Positions 19,799-29,654 of a stretch of 64,000 nucleotides of DNA are shown here, piece after piece; position 1 is the stretch's first letter, and every line of letters starts with the position of its first letter. The notes below the pieces were generated by a model, which was given only the letters and a program-made list of their open reading frames with translations, made no database searches and was not told the origin of the DNA. Position numbers and translations under genes: made by a program. The DNA comes from Alphaproteobacteria bacterium (lineage in GTDB: Bacteria; Pseudomonadota; Alphaproteobacteria; UBA9655): NCBI GenBank assembly GCA_019748065.1, contig JAIEQB010000031.1, positions 1 through 64,000 of the forward strand, read 5' to 3'.

Positions 19799-22498
19799 TT
19801 AAATCTCTGCCCACGTTTTCCCTGCATTGGCTTCCACAACTAGAGGAACGGAAAGGGATACAATAGCCTCCATGACCTTGATAATTAAAGGCTTGGCTCG
19901 GCTTAAATCTTTTTCAGCAATCTCAAAAACAAGCTCATCATGAACCTGAAGAAGCATATGGGCTTCCAGTTCTTTCTCTTTTAAAAGTTGATGAAGTTTT
20001 ATCATGGCTTTATTCATAATATCGACATTGCTTCCTTGAAGGGGGGCATTAATTGCTTGGCGCTCTGCAAAAGAGCGTCGATTAGGGTCCCTTGAATGAA
20101 TGTCGGGTATAAAACACCGCCGCCCTAAAAGGGTAGTTACATACCCCTTTTCTCGCGCTTCTTGTTTCATGTGTTCCATATAGGCTTGAATGCCAGGGTA
20201 GCATTTAAAGTAAGTTTGAATATATTCAGAAGCACTTTCCCTACTAATGCTAAGCTGGCGTGCAAGCCCAAAGGGACTAATTCCATAAATAATTCCAAAA
20301 TTAATAGCTTTCGCACGCTGCCTTAACTCTGAAGTCATTTCCTGAAGAGGAACACCAAAAACTTGGGAAGCTGTTTCAGCGTGAATGTCTTTTCCCTCTT
20401 TAAAGGCATGCTGCAACTCAGGAAGATCTGCCATATGAGCCAAAAGACGAAGTTCAATTTGTGAGTAATCCACTGAAAGAAGGACTTTTTCCGGGGCAGC
20501 TAGAAAAGCGGAGCGAATTTTTTTCCCTTCTTCCGATCGAATCGGAATATTTTGAAGGTTGGGATCGGAAGAGGCTAAACGCCCCGTTGAAGTTGCGGTC
20601 ATTGCATAAGAGGTGTGAACACGACCCGTTTTTCCATTAATCTGATGCGCTAGAGTATCTGTGTAGGTGCTTTTTAGCTTTGAGAGTTGTCGCCATTCTA
20701 AAAGAGCATCAGCCATAGCAAATCCCTGTTCAGAAAGATTTTCTAAAACGTCGGCAGCTGTCCCATAGGCTCCCGTTTTTCCCTTCTTCCCTCCAGGAAG
20801 CTTTAGTTTCTCAAATAATATTTCTCCCAGTTGTTTTGGAGAAGCAACATTAAAGGATTCACCAACCCCTTCTTGTATTTTTTTGCCGATCTCTTCAAGG
20901 CGCTTTTCAAAGTTTTGACTGAGTTTTTTTAAAACAAGGGGATCCACCCTAATACCTCTGTACTCCATGTCTATAAGAACAGGAATAAGGGGGCGTTCTA
21001 ATGTTTCATAAACTGTACATTGATGTTCTTTAAAGAGCCGCGGCTTTAAAAGAGAATGAAGCTGGTAGGTTACATCTGCATCTTCTGCAGCATAATTAAG
21101 AGCTTTTTCTAAGGGAACTTTATCAAACGTCACTTGACTCCGTCCGACACCGACTACATCTTGAAATTTAATAGTATCATGATCAAGGTAAAGTTTCGCT
21201 AACTCATCCATTCCATGGCCATGCTGGGCTCCTTCAAGGATATAGGAAATAACCATGGTGTCGTCAAAAGGGCTAATGTCACATCCATACTTCTTAAGAA
21301 CAAGGGCATCATATTTAATGTTTTGACCAATTTTTAAAATTCCTGGATCTTCTAAGATAGGTTTCAAAAGAGCTAGCGCCTCTTTCAAAGCAATTTGCTT
21401 TGGATCTTCTCCCGGATGTAAAAGATTACGTTCTTCTCCCTTATGGCCCAAGGGGACATAGCAACCGTGAAGGGCAGAGGTCGAAAGGGAAAAACCAACA
21501 AGTTCTGCCTCCATCGCGTCAAGGGATGTTGTCTCCGTATCAAAGGCTACATACCCCAGGGAACGAGCAGAGTTTACCCATCTCTTAAGGTGTTCAATGT
21601 CCTGAATAAGTTCATACGGTCTTTTTTTTGTGGAGAGGGGAGCGTGTTCTTTCTCTAGACGATTTATGAGAGCGTTAAAATTTTGTTCTCGCAAGAAAGC
21701 AAAGGCTTTTTCTTGGGCGAAGGGTTTTACAGAGAAAACCTCCAGAGATTCTGCTCCAGGAACATCATTTTTGAGAGTGACAAGTTTTTTTGAAAGCCGC
21801 GCATTTTCAGCATGAAGAAGAAGGGACTCACGTCGCTTGGGCTGCTTAATTTCATGGGCTCTTTCTAAAAGAGATTCTAAGCTGCCATAGGTTTGAATTA
21901 ACTCTGCTGCTGTTTTTATCCCAATTCCTGGAACACCAGGGACATTGTCCGTTGAATCTCCTGCAAGAGCTTGAACATCAATTACTTGAGAGGGAGGAAC
22001 CCCAAATTTTTCTTTAACTTCCTCTTCGCCAATAAGTTTATTTTTTATGGGATCGAGCATTTGTACGGAATCACCTACGAGTTGCATCAAATCCTTATCA
22101 GAAGAAACAATGGTAACGTCTCCAGGTTGAGAGTGAGCGTAAGTTGCAATCAAATCGTCCGCTTCATAACCTTCTTTTTCGACATAAGGTACATTAAAGG
22201 CCTCACAAGCTTGACGAATTAAAGAAAACTGTGGGATGAGTTCAGGAGGTGTTTCTTGACGATTTGCCTTATATTCAGGATAAATTTGGTTGCGGAAGTT
22301 TTCTCTCGCCGCATCAAAAACAACAACTAAATAATCTGGATTCTGTTCCTTTAAGAGTTTTATTAACATATTGGTAAAACCGAGGACGGCTCCAATAGGA
22401 GTTCCATCGGGTCGGGTGAGGGATGGAAGGGCATGAAAGGCCCTAAATATATATCCTGACCCATCGATAAGATAGATCTGAGGGGCCTTTTTTGACAT
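19799..22498 (-). CDS. polA: DNA polymerase I
   Basis: Repair and Okazaki-fragment polymerase, 899 residues with all three domains. The N-terminal 5'-3' nuclease begins IYLIDGSGYIFRAFHAL and contains YEADDLIATYA and SSDKDLMQLV. The 3'-5' exonuclease keeps its proofreading acidic residues (AFDTETTSLD, QNIKYDALVL). The polymerase domain has motif A LSVDYSQIELRLLAH, motif B RAKAINFGIIYGIS and motif C LLQVHDELVFEI. Proofreading therefore looks active, unlike in many bacteria that have lost it. ihfB lies just upstream on the same strand. Confidence 0.98.
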   Translation of the reverse strand: MSKKAPQIYLIDGSGYIFRAFHALPSLTRPDGTPIGAVLGFTNMLIKLLKEQNPDYLVVVFDAARENFRNQIYPEYKANRQETPPELIPQFSLIRQACEAFNVPYVEKEGYEADDLIATYAHSQPGDVTIVSSDKDLMQLVGDSVQMLDPIKNKLIGEEEVKEKFGVPPSQVIDVQALAGDSTDNVPGVPGIGIKTAAELIQTYGSLESLLERAHEIKQPKRRESLLLHAENARLSKKLVTLKNDVPGAESLEVFSVKPFAQEKAFAFLREQNFNALINRLEKEHAPLSTKKRPYELIQDIEHLKRWVNSARSLGYVAFDTETTSLDAMEAELVGFSLSTSALHGCYVPLGHKGEERNLLHPGEDPKQIALKEALALLKPILEDPGILKIGQNIKYDALVLKKYGCDISPFDDTMVISYILEGAQHGHGMDELAKLYLDHDTIKFQDVVGVGRSQVTFDKVPLEKALNYAAEDADVTYQLHSLLKPRLFKEHQCTVYETLERPLIPVLIDMEYRGIRVDPLVLKKLSQNFEKRLEEIGKKIQEGVGESFNVASPKQLGEILFEKLKLPGGKKGKTGAYGTAADVLENLSEQGFAMADALLEWRQLSKLKSTYTDTLAHQINGKTGRVHTSYAMTATSTGRLASSDPNLQNIPIRSEEGKKIRSAFLAAPEKVLLSVDYSQIELRLLAHMADLPELQHAFKEGKDIHAETASQVFGVPLQEMTSELRQRAKAINFGIIYGISPFGLARQLSISRESASEYIQTYFKCYPGIQAYMEHMKQEAREKGYVTTLLGRRCFIPDIHSRDPNRRSFAERQAINAPLQGSNVDIMNKAMIKLHQLLKEKELEAHMLLQVHDELVFEIAEKDLSRAKPLIIKVMEAIVSLSVPLVVEANAGKTWAEI

Positions 22499-22536
22499 GG
22501 ATTAAAAACCTTTATAAAAAAGAACAAGAATAATTC

Positions 22537-22827
22537 TTATTTTCTACGAAGAGTATTCATACGATCGCGCAAGTCTTTTCCAGCTTTAAAGAAGGGAACA
22601 AATTTTCCTTCAACTTTAACTTTTTCCCCTGTTCTTGGATTTCTCCCCATACGTCTATCACGATAACGTACAGAAAAAGCTCCAAACCCTCTTAATTCAA
22701 CGCGATATCCTTTACCTAAGGCTGTAACAATTTCTCCAAAAATGCCATCAATGGCTTTTTCAACCTGCCTTAAGGACATATCTGGAAATGTTTGATTGAG
22801 CTGATAAACTAACTCTGATTTAGTCAT
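22537..22827 (-). CDS. ihfB: Integration host factor beta subunit
   Basis: HU/IHF-family DNA-bending protein. 96 residues. The beta-arm tip RNPRTGEKVKV and the flanking RGFGAFSVRYRDRRMGRNP are typical of IHF rather than HU. MTKSELVYQLNQTFPDMS at the N-terminus favours the beta subunit. The alpha subunit is not in this window. It lies upstream of polA with a 38-bp gap. Confidence 0.9.
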   Translation of the reverse strand: MTKSELVYQLNQTFPDMSLRQVEKAIDGIFGEIVTALGKGYRVELRGFGAFSVRYRDRRMGRNPRTGEKVKVEGKFVPFFKAGKDLRDRMNTLRRK

Positions 22828-22992
22828 ATTTCCCTCATTATTTTTCTTCTAGATTAATTTATATCTCTTTCAGTGATTCTTAACAAGAAAAACTCTTTTC
22901 AGACGCATAATCCTCCCTTAATGTAAACTTATGTATTGGATTCATAACTAAACTTTTTCAAAATACTTTTTATAGAATGGAGATCCTTTAAG

Positions 22993-23439
22993 ATGATTCC
23001 TATTTCTCTTGTACAGCTTCCTCACGGGAAAGGCTTGCCTCTTCCTGCCTATGCTACCTCTCAGAGCGCAGGTGTTGATCTTATGGCAGCTATAGAAGAG
23101 CCTGTTCATTTAAATCCCTTTGAGAGAAAACTTCTTCCCACAGGACTCTCTGTAGCGCTTCCTAAAGGATATGAAGCTCAAATTAGGCCTCGCTCTGGCC
23201 TTGCTTTAAAGTATGGACTTACAGTCTTAAATTCGCCCGGAACAATTGACGCTGATTATCGGGGAGAAATTCAAGTTATTTTAATTAATTTTGGCAAAGA
23301 TACTTTTTTTATCGAAAGAGGTTTTCGAATTGCCCAACTCATTTTAATGCCTGTTGCAAGATTGAGTTGGAAAGAGATTGATCACCATGACGATATAGAG
23401 CAAAATGACCGCTATGGGGGGTTTGGTTCAACAGGATGA
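22993..23439 (+). CDS. dut: dUTP diphosphatase
   Basis: Hydrolyses dUTP to dUMP, preventing uracil incorporation. 148 residues with the five trimeric dUTPase motifs: AGVDLMAA, PRSGLALKYGL, NSPGTIDADYRGEI (catalytic Asp), RIAQLILMP and the C-terminal P-loop-like RYGGFGSTG. Divergent from ihfB. Its stop overlaps the start of the SH3-domain gene. Confidence 0.97.
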   Translation: MIPISLVQLPHGKGLPLPAYATSQSAGVDLMAAIEEPVHLNPFERKLLPTGLSVALPKGYEAQIRPRSGLALKYGLTVLNSPGTIDADYRGEIQVILINFGKDTFFIERGFRIAQLILMPVARLSWKEIDHHDDIEQNDRYGGFGSTG

Positions 23440-23921
23440 TACAACCTATGAAATTTATTTTTTCTCTTATTTTTTTCTCACTTTTTACGTCTTTAGCTAA
23501 CGGGGCTGAGAAAACTTCTGTGCCTCGCTTTGTTTCCTTAAAGCCAAATGAAGTTAACGCTAGAGTAGGTCCGGGGCCGAATTACCCTATTGAATGGGTT
23601 TATTTAAAGGCAGGTCTTCCTGTTGAAGTTATTGTTGAGTTTGATACATGGCGCAAAATTCGAGATATTGATCAGGCTGAGGGATGGATTCATCAGAACA
23701 TGCTTTCTTCTAAAAGACGTGGCATTGTGAGAGAGCCAGAAGTTTTATTACATACTGAAAAAAGTAAAATGAGCCCTTCTTTGGTTCGTCTTCAAAAGGG
23801 AGTTGTTCTCGACTTGCTTAAATGCCAGGATAGCTGGTGCCAAGTTCGTATACATGATTTCAAAGGTTGGGTTGAGCAGGTGGCTCTTTGGGGGGTATAT
23901 CCCACTGAAACTTTAAAATAG
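23436..23921 (+). CDS. Secreted bacterial SH3-domain protein
   Basis: 161 residues (157 from the second ATG at 23448). A cleavable signal peptide (FIFSLIFFSLFTSLANGAEK) is followed by two SH3-like modules. The first contains VNARVGPGPNYPIEWVYLKAG and the second SLVRLQKGVVLDLLKCQDSWC. Such proteins bind peptidoglycan or other envelope ligands. The gene overlaps dut by 4 bp. The same SH3 protein next to housekeeping genes occurs in other alphaproteobacteria; its role is not established. Confidence 0.88.
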   Translation: MIQPMKFIFSLIFFSLFTSLANGAEKTSVPRFVSLKPNEVNARVGPGPNYPIEWVYLKAGLPVEVIVEFDTWRKIRDIDQAEGWIHQNMLSSKRRGIVREPEVLLHTEKSKMSPSLVRLQKGVVLDLLKCQDSWCQVRIHDFKGWVEQVALWGVYPTETLK

Positions 23922-24046
23922 TCCCCATCAATTGGAATTAATATTTCTCAAACTCAATTTAAAATTATCTCTAAAAAACTTCAAAAAGCCTTACAAAAGA
24001 GTGGATCAATATGTCACGAGCATGAACTGAAGCGGGAATATTACCC

Positions 24047-24886
24047 TCAGAAACGTCCAGAAGATCCGCCTCCGCCAAAGCTACCGCCTCCGCCTCCAAA
24101 ACCACCACCTCCTCCTCCAAAATTACTCCAAAAGCCTCCTTTTCTTCCGCTCCTTGAGGGAAGAGACAACCCTTTAAAAGCGATGGGCTTAAGACCAAAA
24201 AGGCTTAAAACAGCATTGAGGGGGATTATAAAAATGCCAACAATTATTAAGTTGATACACAAGGTGAAGAAATACCTAACATAATAAAAGAAAAAGATAA
24301 GAAGGAAAAAGGCTAAGGTCCACCAATCAAAAGATTTACTTTTATCCGAATTTGAGGCTTCTGAAACCGATAGATGTTGTGGAGAATTGACTTCTTTTAT
24401 GATGGCTTTCACCCCGGCTTCTGCAGCGGCATCCCAATGGTTTTTTCTCAACTCTGGAACAAGGGCATTTCTAATAATTTTGTTTGTAGTTGCATCAGTT
24501 AAAATATGTTCCAAACCATACCCTACTTCAATACGCACTTCCCGTTCGTTGGGAGCAATCAGTAAAATGATCCCATTGTTCTTGCCTGCGTGGCCAATTT
24601 TCCAGTGCCTACCTAGGTCTAAAGCATATTCTTCGATGCTTCTTCCATGCAGGGAGTTAACTGTGACAAGGACAAGCTGAGGTCCTTTATCCTCACCTTC
24701 AAAGTCTTCCAACTCTGAAGTAATCCTGAACTTGACGGGTGCGCTGAGAATGTTCGCCTGGTCTACGATGGGGCCGGTGAGTGGGAGAAAGGAGGCCATC
24801 GCCATCCCATCGAAAGCGAAGAGTATCGACAGCCCCACTATAACTAAGGCGAAAGCTTGCCTTAGCTTAATGTGAGCTCCCATCAT
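24047..24886 (-). CDS. TPM-domain (YgcG-like) membrane protein
   Basis: 279 residues: signal peptide, a TPM domain (about residues 37-165, containing GKNNGIILLIAPNEREVRIE and VGYGLEHILTD), two hydrophobic segments near residues 190-230, and a C-terminal tail of almost pure glycine and serine/phenylalanine (from about residue 252). The glycine-rich tail and order match YgcG-family proteins, which pair with LemA. Its start overlaps the lemA stop by 4 bp. The function of the pair is unknown. Confidence 0.9.
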   Translation of the reverse strand: MMGAHIKLRQAFALVIVGLSILFAFDGMAMASFLPLTGPIVDQANILSAPVKFRITSELEDFEGEDKGPQLVLVTVNSLHGRSIEEYALDLGRHWKIGHAGKNNGIILLIAPNEREVRIEVGYGLEHILTDATTNKIIRNALVPELRKNHWDAAAEAGVKAIIKEVNSPQHLSVSEASNSDKSKSFDWWTLAFFLLIFFFYYVRYFFTLCINLIIVGIFIIPLNAVLSLFGLKPIAFKGLSLPSRSGRKGGFWSNFGGGGGGFGGGGGSFGGGGSSGRF

Positions 24887-25452
24887 TTAAAATTAACTTC
24901 AACAGGGGTTTCAACGGAGGGATCCTGGCTTAACTGGGGCATTTTGTCATAATGGAAAATCAGCTTGTTCCAGAAAACACCGGGAAGGGTTCTGATCTCC
25001 GTATTAAATGTTTGGATGGATTGGATATAGTCCCGACGAGCCACAACAATTCGATTCTCAGTTCCTTCTAGCTGAGCTTGCAATGTTGTGAAGGCTTCGA
25101 CGGCTTTCACTTGTGGATAGCGCTCAACAGTCACGAGAAGGCGAGAAAGAGCGCTGCCTAATTGGTCCTGGGCTTGGATAAATTGGTCCATGTTGCTATC
25201 CGTAACGTCAATCTTCGTCACATGCTGGCGCGCTTTTATGACATTCTCTAACAAGCTTTTCTCAAAATCCGCAGCTCCTTTAACTGTATTCACGAGCTGA
25301 GGAATCAGATCCGTCCGGCGCTTGTATTGGCTCATCAGTACGCTTTGCGCCGAATGAACAGCTTCTTGCTTTGAAGGAATTTGGTTAATCGATACCCCAA
25401 TAAATACAGCTATCAAAAGGAAAACTGCAATGACCACAAACATTTTCTTCAT
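24883..25452 (-). CDS. lemA: LemA family protein
   Basis: 189 residues: a short cytoplasmic start, one membrane helix (MFVVIAVFLLIAVFIGVSIN), then the alpha-helical LemA domain with QYKRRTDLIPQLVNTVKG and VVARRDYIQSIQTFNTEI, both strongly diagnostic. LemA proteins have an extracytoplasmic four-helix bundle; their biochemical role is not settled. Operon with the TPM-domain protein. Confidence 0.94.
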   Translation of the reverse strand: MKKMFVVIAVFLLIAVFIGVSINQIPSKQEAVHSAQSVLMSQYKRRTDLIPQLVNTVKGAADFEKSLLENVIKARQHVTKIDVTDSNMDQFIQAQDQLGSALSRLLVTVERYPQVKAVEAFTTLQAQLEGTENRIVVARRDYIQSIQTFNTEIRTLPGVFWNKLIFHYDKMPQLSQDPSVETPVEVNFK

Positions 25453-25682
25453 CTACTACTTCCATTCATTCGTATTATTAATAAATACTCTTAGTTAGAT
25501 ACTAAGTTTTTCGATTTTAAACGTCAATCATTTCTTGAATTGCCCTCATTGCTTATCACATTTCCTTGTTTATCGCATATAGGTGATATACAAGCAGTAT
25601 GAATGATGAAGTTGTCTTTTTAAGAGGAATATTTCCTTCTTAAACAATATTCGCTTCATGAAACCTTCAATAAAGCAAAGTA

Positions 25683-26711
25683 TTAATTTATATTAGGGTT
25701 CAGATAATCCTTAATAAGCGTTTCAGCGATTTGAACGGCATTAAGTGCTGCACCTTTCCGTAAATTATCACTGACAAGCCAGAAAAGAAGACCATTTTCA
25801 ACGGATTTGTCTTTGCGTATCCGACTAATAAAAACATTATCTTCTCCCACAACTTCAGCAGGTGTTACATAGCCATCTTCTTGACGAGAATCTACAATAG
25901 AGATTCCAGGGAATTGTCTCCAAAGAGCCCGTGCTTCACCCACAGATAAAGGATTTTCTAATTCGAGTGCCACTGCCATAGAGTGGCCAATAAAGACAGG
26001 AACGCGTACACAGGTGATGGCAACTCCCATTTTAATTCCCAATATTTTTTGGACCTCGTTCGCAACTTTCGTTTCTTCAAATGTTGTTCCATCGGGAAGA
26101 AAAATATCAACTTGAGGGATAACATTAAAAGCAATTTGCTTTGGCAGTTCTTTCTTTACTACGGATTGATTCATATAAATCGCCCGCGTTTGGTTGAAAA
26201 GCTCGTCCATGGCAGCACGTCCTGCGCCAGAGACTGATTGATAAGTTGAAACCACAAGGCGCTTAAGCCCGACTTCTTCCATTAAAGGTTTTAAAGCCAT
26301 TGTAAGAGGAAGAGCTACACAATTGGGATTCGCTATAATATGGCAACTCTTATACCCTGCTAACGCCTCTGGATTTACTTCGGGTACAACCAAAGGAACC
26401 TCTGCCTCTTGACGAAACTGAGAAGAATTATCAATGACGATACATCCGGCTTCTGCAGCCATAAGAGCAAATTCTGTTGACACTAACGTGCCGGCTGCAA
26501 AAAGAGCGAAATCAAAGCCTGTAAAATTAAATTCTGTGATGGGAATAACGTCTAAGACTTTATCTTCTCCAAAAGAAACGCGTTGCCCTCTAGAGGTATA
26601 AGAGGCCACCGCTTGAATTTCATCGATGGGAAATTTTCTTTCCGCAAGGAGGTTTAGAATTTCTTGGCCCACATTTCCAGTGGCTCCAACAACAGCGACA
26701 CGATATCCCAT
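25683..26711 (-). CDS. asd: Aspartate-semialdehyde dehydrogenase
   Basis: NADPH-dependent reduction of aspartyl phosphate to the semialdehyde, at the branch to lysine, diaminopimelate (needed for the wall), threonine and methionine. 342 residues. The Rossmann start is VAVVGATGNVGQEIL. The catalytic cysteine is Cys131 in NPNCVALPL. The QSVSGAGRAAMDEL segment and the VFIGHSMAV histidine follow. Eleven bases separate it from fabH on the same strand. Confidence 0.97.
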   Translation of the reverse strand: MGYRVAVVGATGNVGQEILNLLAERKFPIDEIQAVASYTSRGQRVSFGEDKVLDVIPITEFNFTGFDFALFAAGTLVSTEFALMAAEAGCIVIDNSSQFRQEAEVPLVVPEVNPEALAGYKSCHIIANPNCVALPLTMALKPLMEEVGLKRLVVSTYQSVSGAGRAAMDELFNQTRAIYMNQSVVKKELPKQIAFNVIPQVDIFLPDGTTFEETKVANEVQKILGIKMGVAITCVRVPVFIGHSMAVALELENPLSVGEARALWRQFPGISIVDSRQEDGYVTPAEVVGEDNVFISRIRKDKSVENGLLFWLVSDNLRKGAALNAVQIAETLIKDYLNPNIN

Positions 26712-26722
26712 TTAGATCTCCC

Positions 26723-27685
26723 TTACATACGAATTAAGTTTGAACCCCACGCAAATCCTCCGGCAAAGGCCTCACAAAGAATAAGGTCGCCTTGTTGGAT
26801 TCGCCCATCTCTTATGGCTTGATCAAGAGCTAAAGGGATGGATGCAGCCGAGGTATTGGCTTGATCAGCACCCGTATGGATGACTTTTTCATCGGGCAGT
26901 CCTAGTTTTTTTGCCGTAGCATCTATGATGCGCTTATTTGCTTGATGTGGAACAAGCCAATCAAGCTCTTCTTGCTTAACATTATATTTTTTTAGAATAT
27001 CTTCAACAGCTTCTTCCAGCCTATGAACAGCATTTCGAAAAACTTCGCGTCCATTCATCTGAATTGTCCCGACACTTTGATTTGTGCTCGGCCCCCCAGA
27101 GACATATAATTCATCATAGCCTTGCCCATCAGTACGCAGTAAGCTTCCAATGATGCCCCTGTCTGTATTGGATTCAGCTTTCAATATGACGGCGCCAGCT
27201 CCATCCCCAAACAAAACCGCCGTCCGGCGATCGTTCCAATCTAAAAGGCGACTCATGGTCTCTGAACCGATAACAAGAGCTGTTTCCGCCATGCCTTGTT
27301 TAAGGTAAGCATCGGCTGTTGCAAGTGCGAAAACAAAACCACTACAAACCGCAGCCTGATCAAAAGCAAAACCCTTTGTATTTCCTAATTTTGCTTGAAC
27401 GCGCGTTGCTGTTGCTGGAAAAATATGATCAGGCGTTGAAGTCGCCAAAATAATCATGTCTAAGTCTTTGGGATCTACCTCTGCGCTTTCCAAAGCCCTT
27501 TTAGAAGCCTCAATCGCCATATCAGATGTACATTCATCGGGGGCTGCAATATAGCGCGCACAAATTCCCGTTCTTTCAAAAATCCATTCATGGGAGGTTT
27601 CAAGATGTTTAGGAAGATCAGAGTTAATAACGCGCTTTTTTGGAAGATAACTTCCTGTTCCTAAGATAACTGAACGCCGTATCAT
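26723..27685 (-). CDS. fabH: Beta-ketoacyl-ACP synthase III
   Basis: Condenses acetyl-CoA with malonyl-ACP to start fatty acid synthesis. 320 residues with the triad Cys114 (AAVCSGFVFAL), His in WLVPHQANKRI and Asn in DQANTSAASIPLAL. Its start overlaps the plsX stop by 4 bp within an rpmF-plsX-fabH string, a widespread arrangement tying lipid to ribosome synthesis. Confidence 0.97.
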   Translation of the reverse strand: MIRRSVILGTGSYLPKKRVINSDLPKHLETSHEWIFERTGICARYIAAPDECTSDMAIEASKRALESAEVDPKDLDMIILATSTPDHIFPATATRVQAKLGNTKGFAFDQAAVCSGFVFALATADAYLKQGMAETALVIGSETMSRLLDWNDRRTAVLFGDGAGAVILKAESNTDRGIIGSLLRTDGQGYDELYVSGGPSTNQSVGTIQMNGREVFRNAVHRLEEAVEDILKKYNVKQEELDWLVPHQANKRIIDATAKKLGLPDEKVIHTGADQANTSAASIPLALDQAIRDGRIQQGDLILCEAFAGGFAWGSNLIRM

Positions 27686-28713
27686 AACTGTACGACCTTT
27701 TCAGAAGATCCCTGACTCGAAAACTCTTTACGAAGATGCTCCGTCATTTTAGAGCTCACCATATCAATTGCAAGTTCTAAAGCGTGAGCAAAACCATAGG
27801 CATCGGTGCCACCATGACTTTTAATAGCAATTCCATTCAAGCCCAGCCAAATTCCCCCATTGTAACGTCTATAATCAAGGCGTAAGGAAAGCTTTTTCAA
27901 CATGGGCTTTGCGAGAAAATAACCAAGACTGGCTATGAAGGAACTCCGAAAAGCTTCTTTCATCGATTGAAGAGCCAGTTGCATTACACCTTCACCTGCT
28001 TTAAGAACAACATTTCCCGTAAAACCGTCCATGATAATAACATCCACTTTCCCGCGCATGATATCATCACCTTCTACAAAACCATAAAATTTATCTTTAA
28101 TTGAAGAGTTTCGAATGAGTTCTGCCGCTTCCTTAACTACAGCGTTTCCCTTGATATCTTCTGTCCCTACATTCATAAGGCCTATCTTAGGTTTGGGCAA
28201 ATGAAGAACATAACGAGCAAACATTTCCCCCATAATGGCAAATTGCTTGAGGTTCTCAGAAGAGCATTCCACATTAGCACCTAAGTCTAATAAAACAACT
28301 TCTCCGTTTGAGCTGGGAGCAAGGCTGGCAAGGGCGGGACGATCAATGCCGGGCATTGTTTTTAAAAGAATCTTAGCAAGAGCCATATAAGCGCCCGTAT
28401 TGCCTGCAGAAACAACTCCTTGGGCCCGTCCTTCTACGACAGCTAAAATAGCCTGACGCATGCTTGAATTTGGCAACCCTCTTATAGCCGCGCTGGGTTT
28501 CGTCTCTGCTGTGATAACGTCCTGACAAGGAATAAAAATGACCCTTTCTTCAAGGGATTTTGGAAGAGAAAGAAGGGGCTTTACCTTTTCTTCCTCTCCA
28601 TAAAGAAGGAAATTTACAAAAGGATAACGCTGGGCGACTATCTTAAGACCCTGAATAATAATTTCAGGGGCCTTATCACCACCCATTGCATCAACTGCTA
28701 TTGTAAAGTTCAC
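27682..28713 (-). CDS. plsX: Phosphate acyltransferase PlsX
   Basis: Makes acyl-phosphate from acyl-ACP for the first glycerol-phosphate acylation. About 343 residues from a GTG at 28713, preceded by GGGGGA at good spacing; the longer ATG frame from 28767 would overlap rpmF and adds a non-family N-terminus. Family segments: IAVDAMGGDKAPEIIIQG at the start, SAGNTGAYMALA, LLDLGANVECS and DGFTGNVVLKAGEG. Confidence 0.93.
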   Translation of the reverse strand: MNFTIAVDAMGGDKAPEIIIQGLKIVAQRYPFVNFLLYGEEEKVKPLLSLPKSLEERVIFIPCQDVITAETKPSAAIRGLPNSSMRQAILAVVEGRAQGVVSAGNTGAYMALAKILLKTMPGIDRPALASLAPSSNGEVVLLDLGANVECSSENLKQFAIMGEMFARYVLHLPKPKIGLMNVGTEDIKGNAVVKEAAELIRNSSIKDKFYGFVEGDDIMRGKVDVIIMDGFTGNVVLKAGEGVMQLALQSMKEAFRSSFIASLGYFLAKPMLKKLSLRLDYRRYNGGIWLGLNGIAIKSHGGTDAYGFAHALELAIDMVSSKMTEHLRKEFSSQGSSEKVVQL

Positions 28714-28741
28714 TTGAGGATCCCCCATAATGGAAGATATA

Positions 28742-28942
28742 TTAGGCTGCAGGTGAGGATTCTTCAACCGCCCGCCCTAAAACTTGACGTCCTTTGTAAT
28801 GACCGCAAGAAGGGCAAAGGTGATGAGGAAGCTTACGTGCTCCACAATTAATACACTCCACACTCGCAACTGGCGTAAGAGCATGATGTGCCCGACGCAT
28901 GCGTTGGCGTGAAGGAGATGTTTTCTTCTTAGGAACTGCCAT
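28742..28942 (-). CDS. rpmF: 50S ribosomal protein L32
   Basis: 66 residues. Begins [20 protein letters not shown], the typical basic L32 start. The zinc-binding form is present, with cysteine pairs in CINCGARK and CPSCGHYKG. It leads the plsX-fabH unit. Confidence 0.97.
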   Translation of the reverse strand: MAVPKKKTSPSRQRMRRAHHALTPVASVECINCGARKLPHHLCPSCGHYKGRQVLGRAVEESSPAA

Positions 28943-29097
28943 TGTTACTACCTATCGTTCTCATAAATTTGTTTAGATTGCTTGTTTAGCTTAAAAAAAA
29001 GATAACAGCAAGTATTTCCTATCATCAAGCAATGTCCTAAGGTTTATATTTATAGAGTTTAGCTTAAAAGTTCAATCTTTTTCGAGAGAAAAATCTT

Positions 29098-29621
29098 ATG
29101 AGACATTGTTTTCTTTTTTTCTCTCTTTTGGTGTCTGACTCAGCCTTTTCTCTCACCCAAACTTCAAACTATACAATAGCTCCTTCCACAGAGTACAAGA
29201 TAACACCCCCCTGCAAATAAGACAACAATACCTTCCGAACCTTTATTTGCCTTCCCTATACAGAGTATTTAAGAAGACTTTCAGATGCTACAACCGCGAT
29301 GAAAGCAAAGGGCAGATGAGTTGTACCCAGCTTTTGAACAAGTCTTGGGCCTATCCAAATGCCCTTGTCACTCCTTTTTGTTATGCTGCTGAGACAAGTT
29401 GTGTAAGCCTTCAGCTTTTAAATAATGCTATGAGCATAGCAAAGGATAAGGAGTTAGAAGCCTTACAAAAAAATCAAGCATTTCTTATCCAAAATGTATA
29501 TATGAATTTATATTCTTGCGTCCAAGCTTTAGAAGCTGCAATGACAAATAATAAGAAAGTCTTACCTCCTTTGGGATATTATGCTCCTTTCCAAAGCGCA
29601 ATATCACCTAATGAAAAGTAG
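29098..29621 (+). pseudogene. Secreted protein of unknown function, split by a one-base slip in a C-run
   Basis: The first frame (29098-29220) encodes a signal peptide, MRHCFLFFSLLVSDSAFS, then about 23 residues ending at TAA just past a run of six C (29206-29211). One added base in that run would carry the reading directly into a second frame. That second frame is open from about 29208 to 29621 and ends in a well-formed domain (RCYNRDESKGQMSCTQ, then FLIQNVYMNLYSCVQALEA), with several cysteines suiting a secreted protein. The second frame has only a TTG start (29247) of its own. The simplest reading is one secreted protein of about 173 residues that is frameshifted, phase-variable or mis-sequenced. 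No family is recognised. Confidence 0.55.
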
Positions 29622-29654
29622 CATAATCCTAACGATATTCCCATCCTGTAAATA

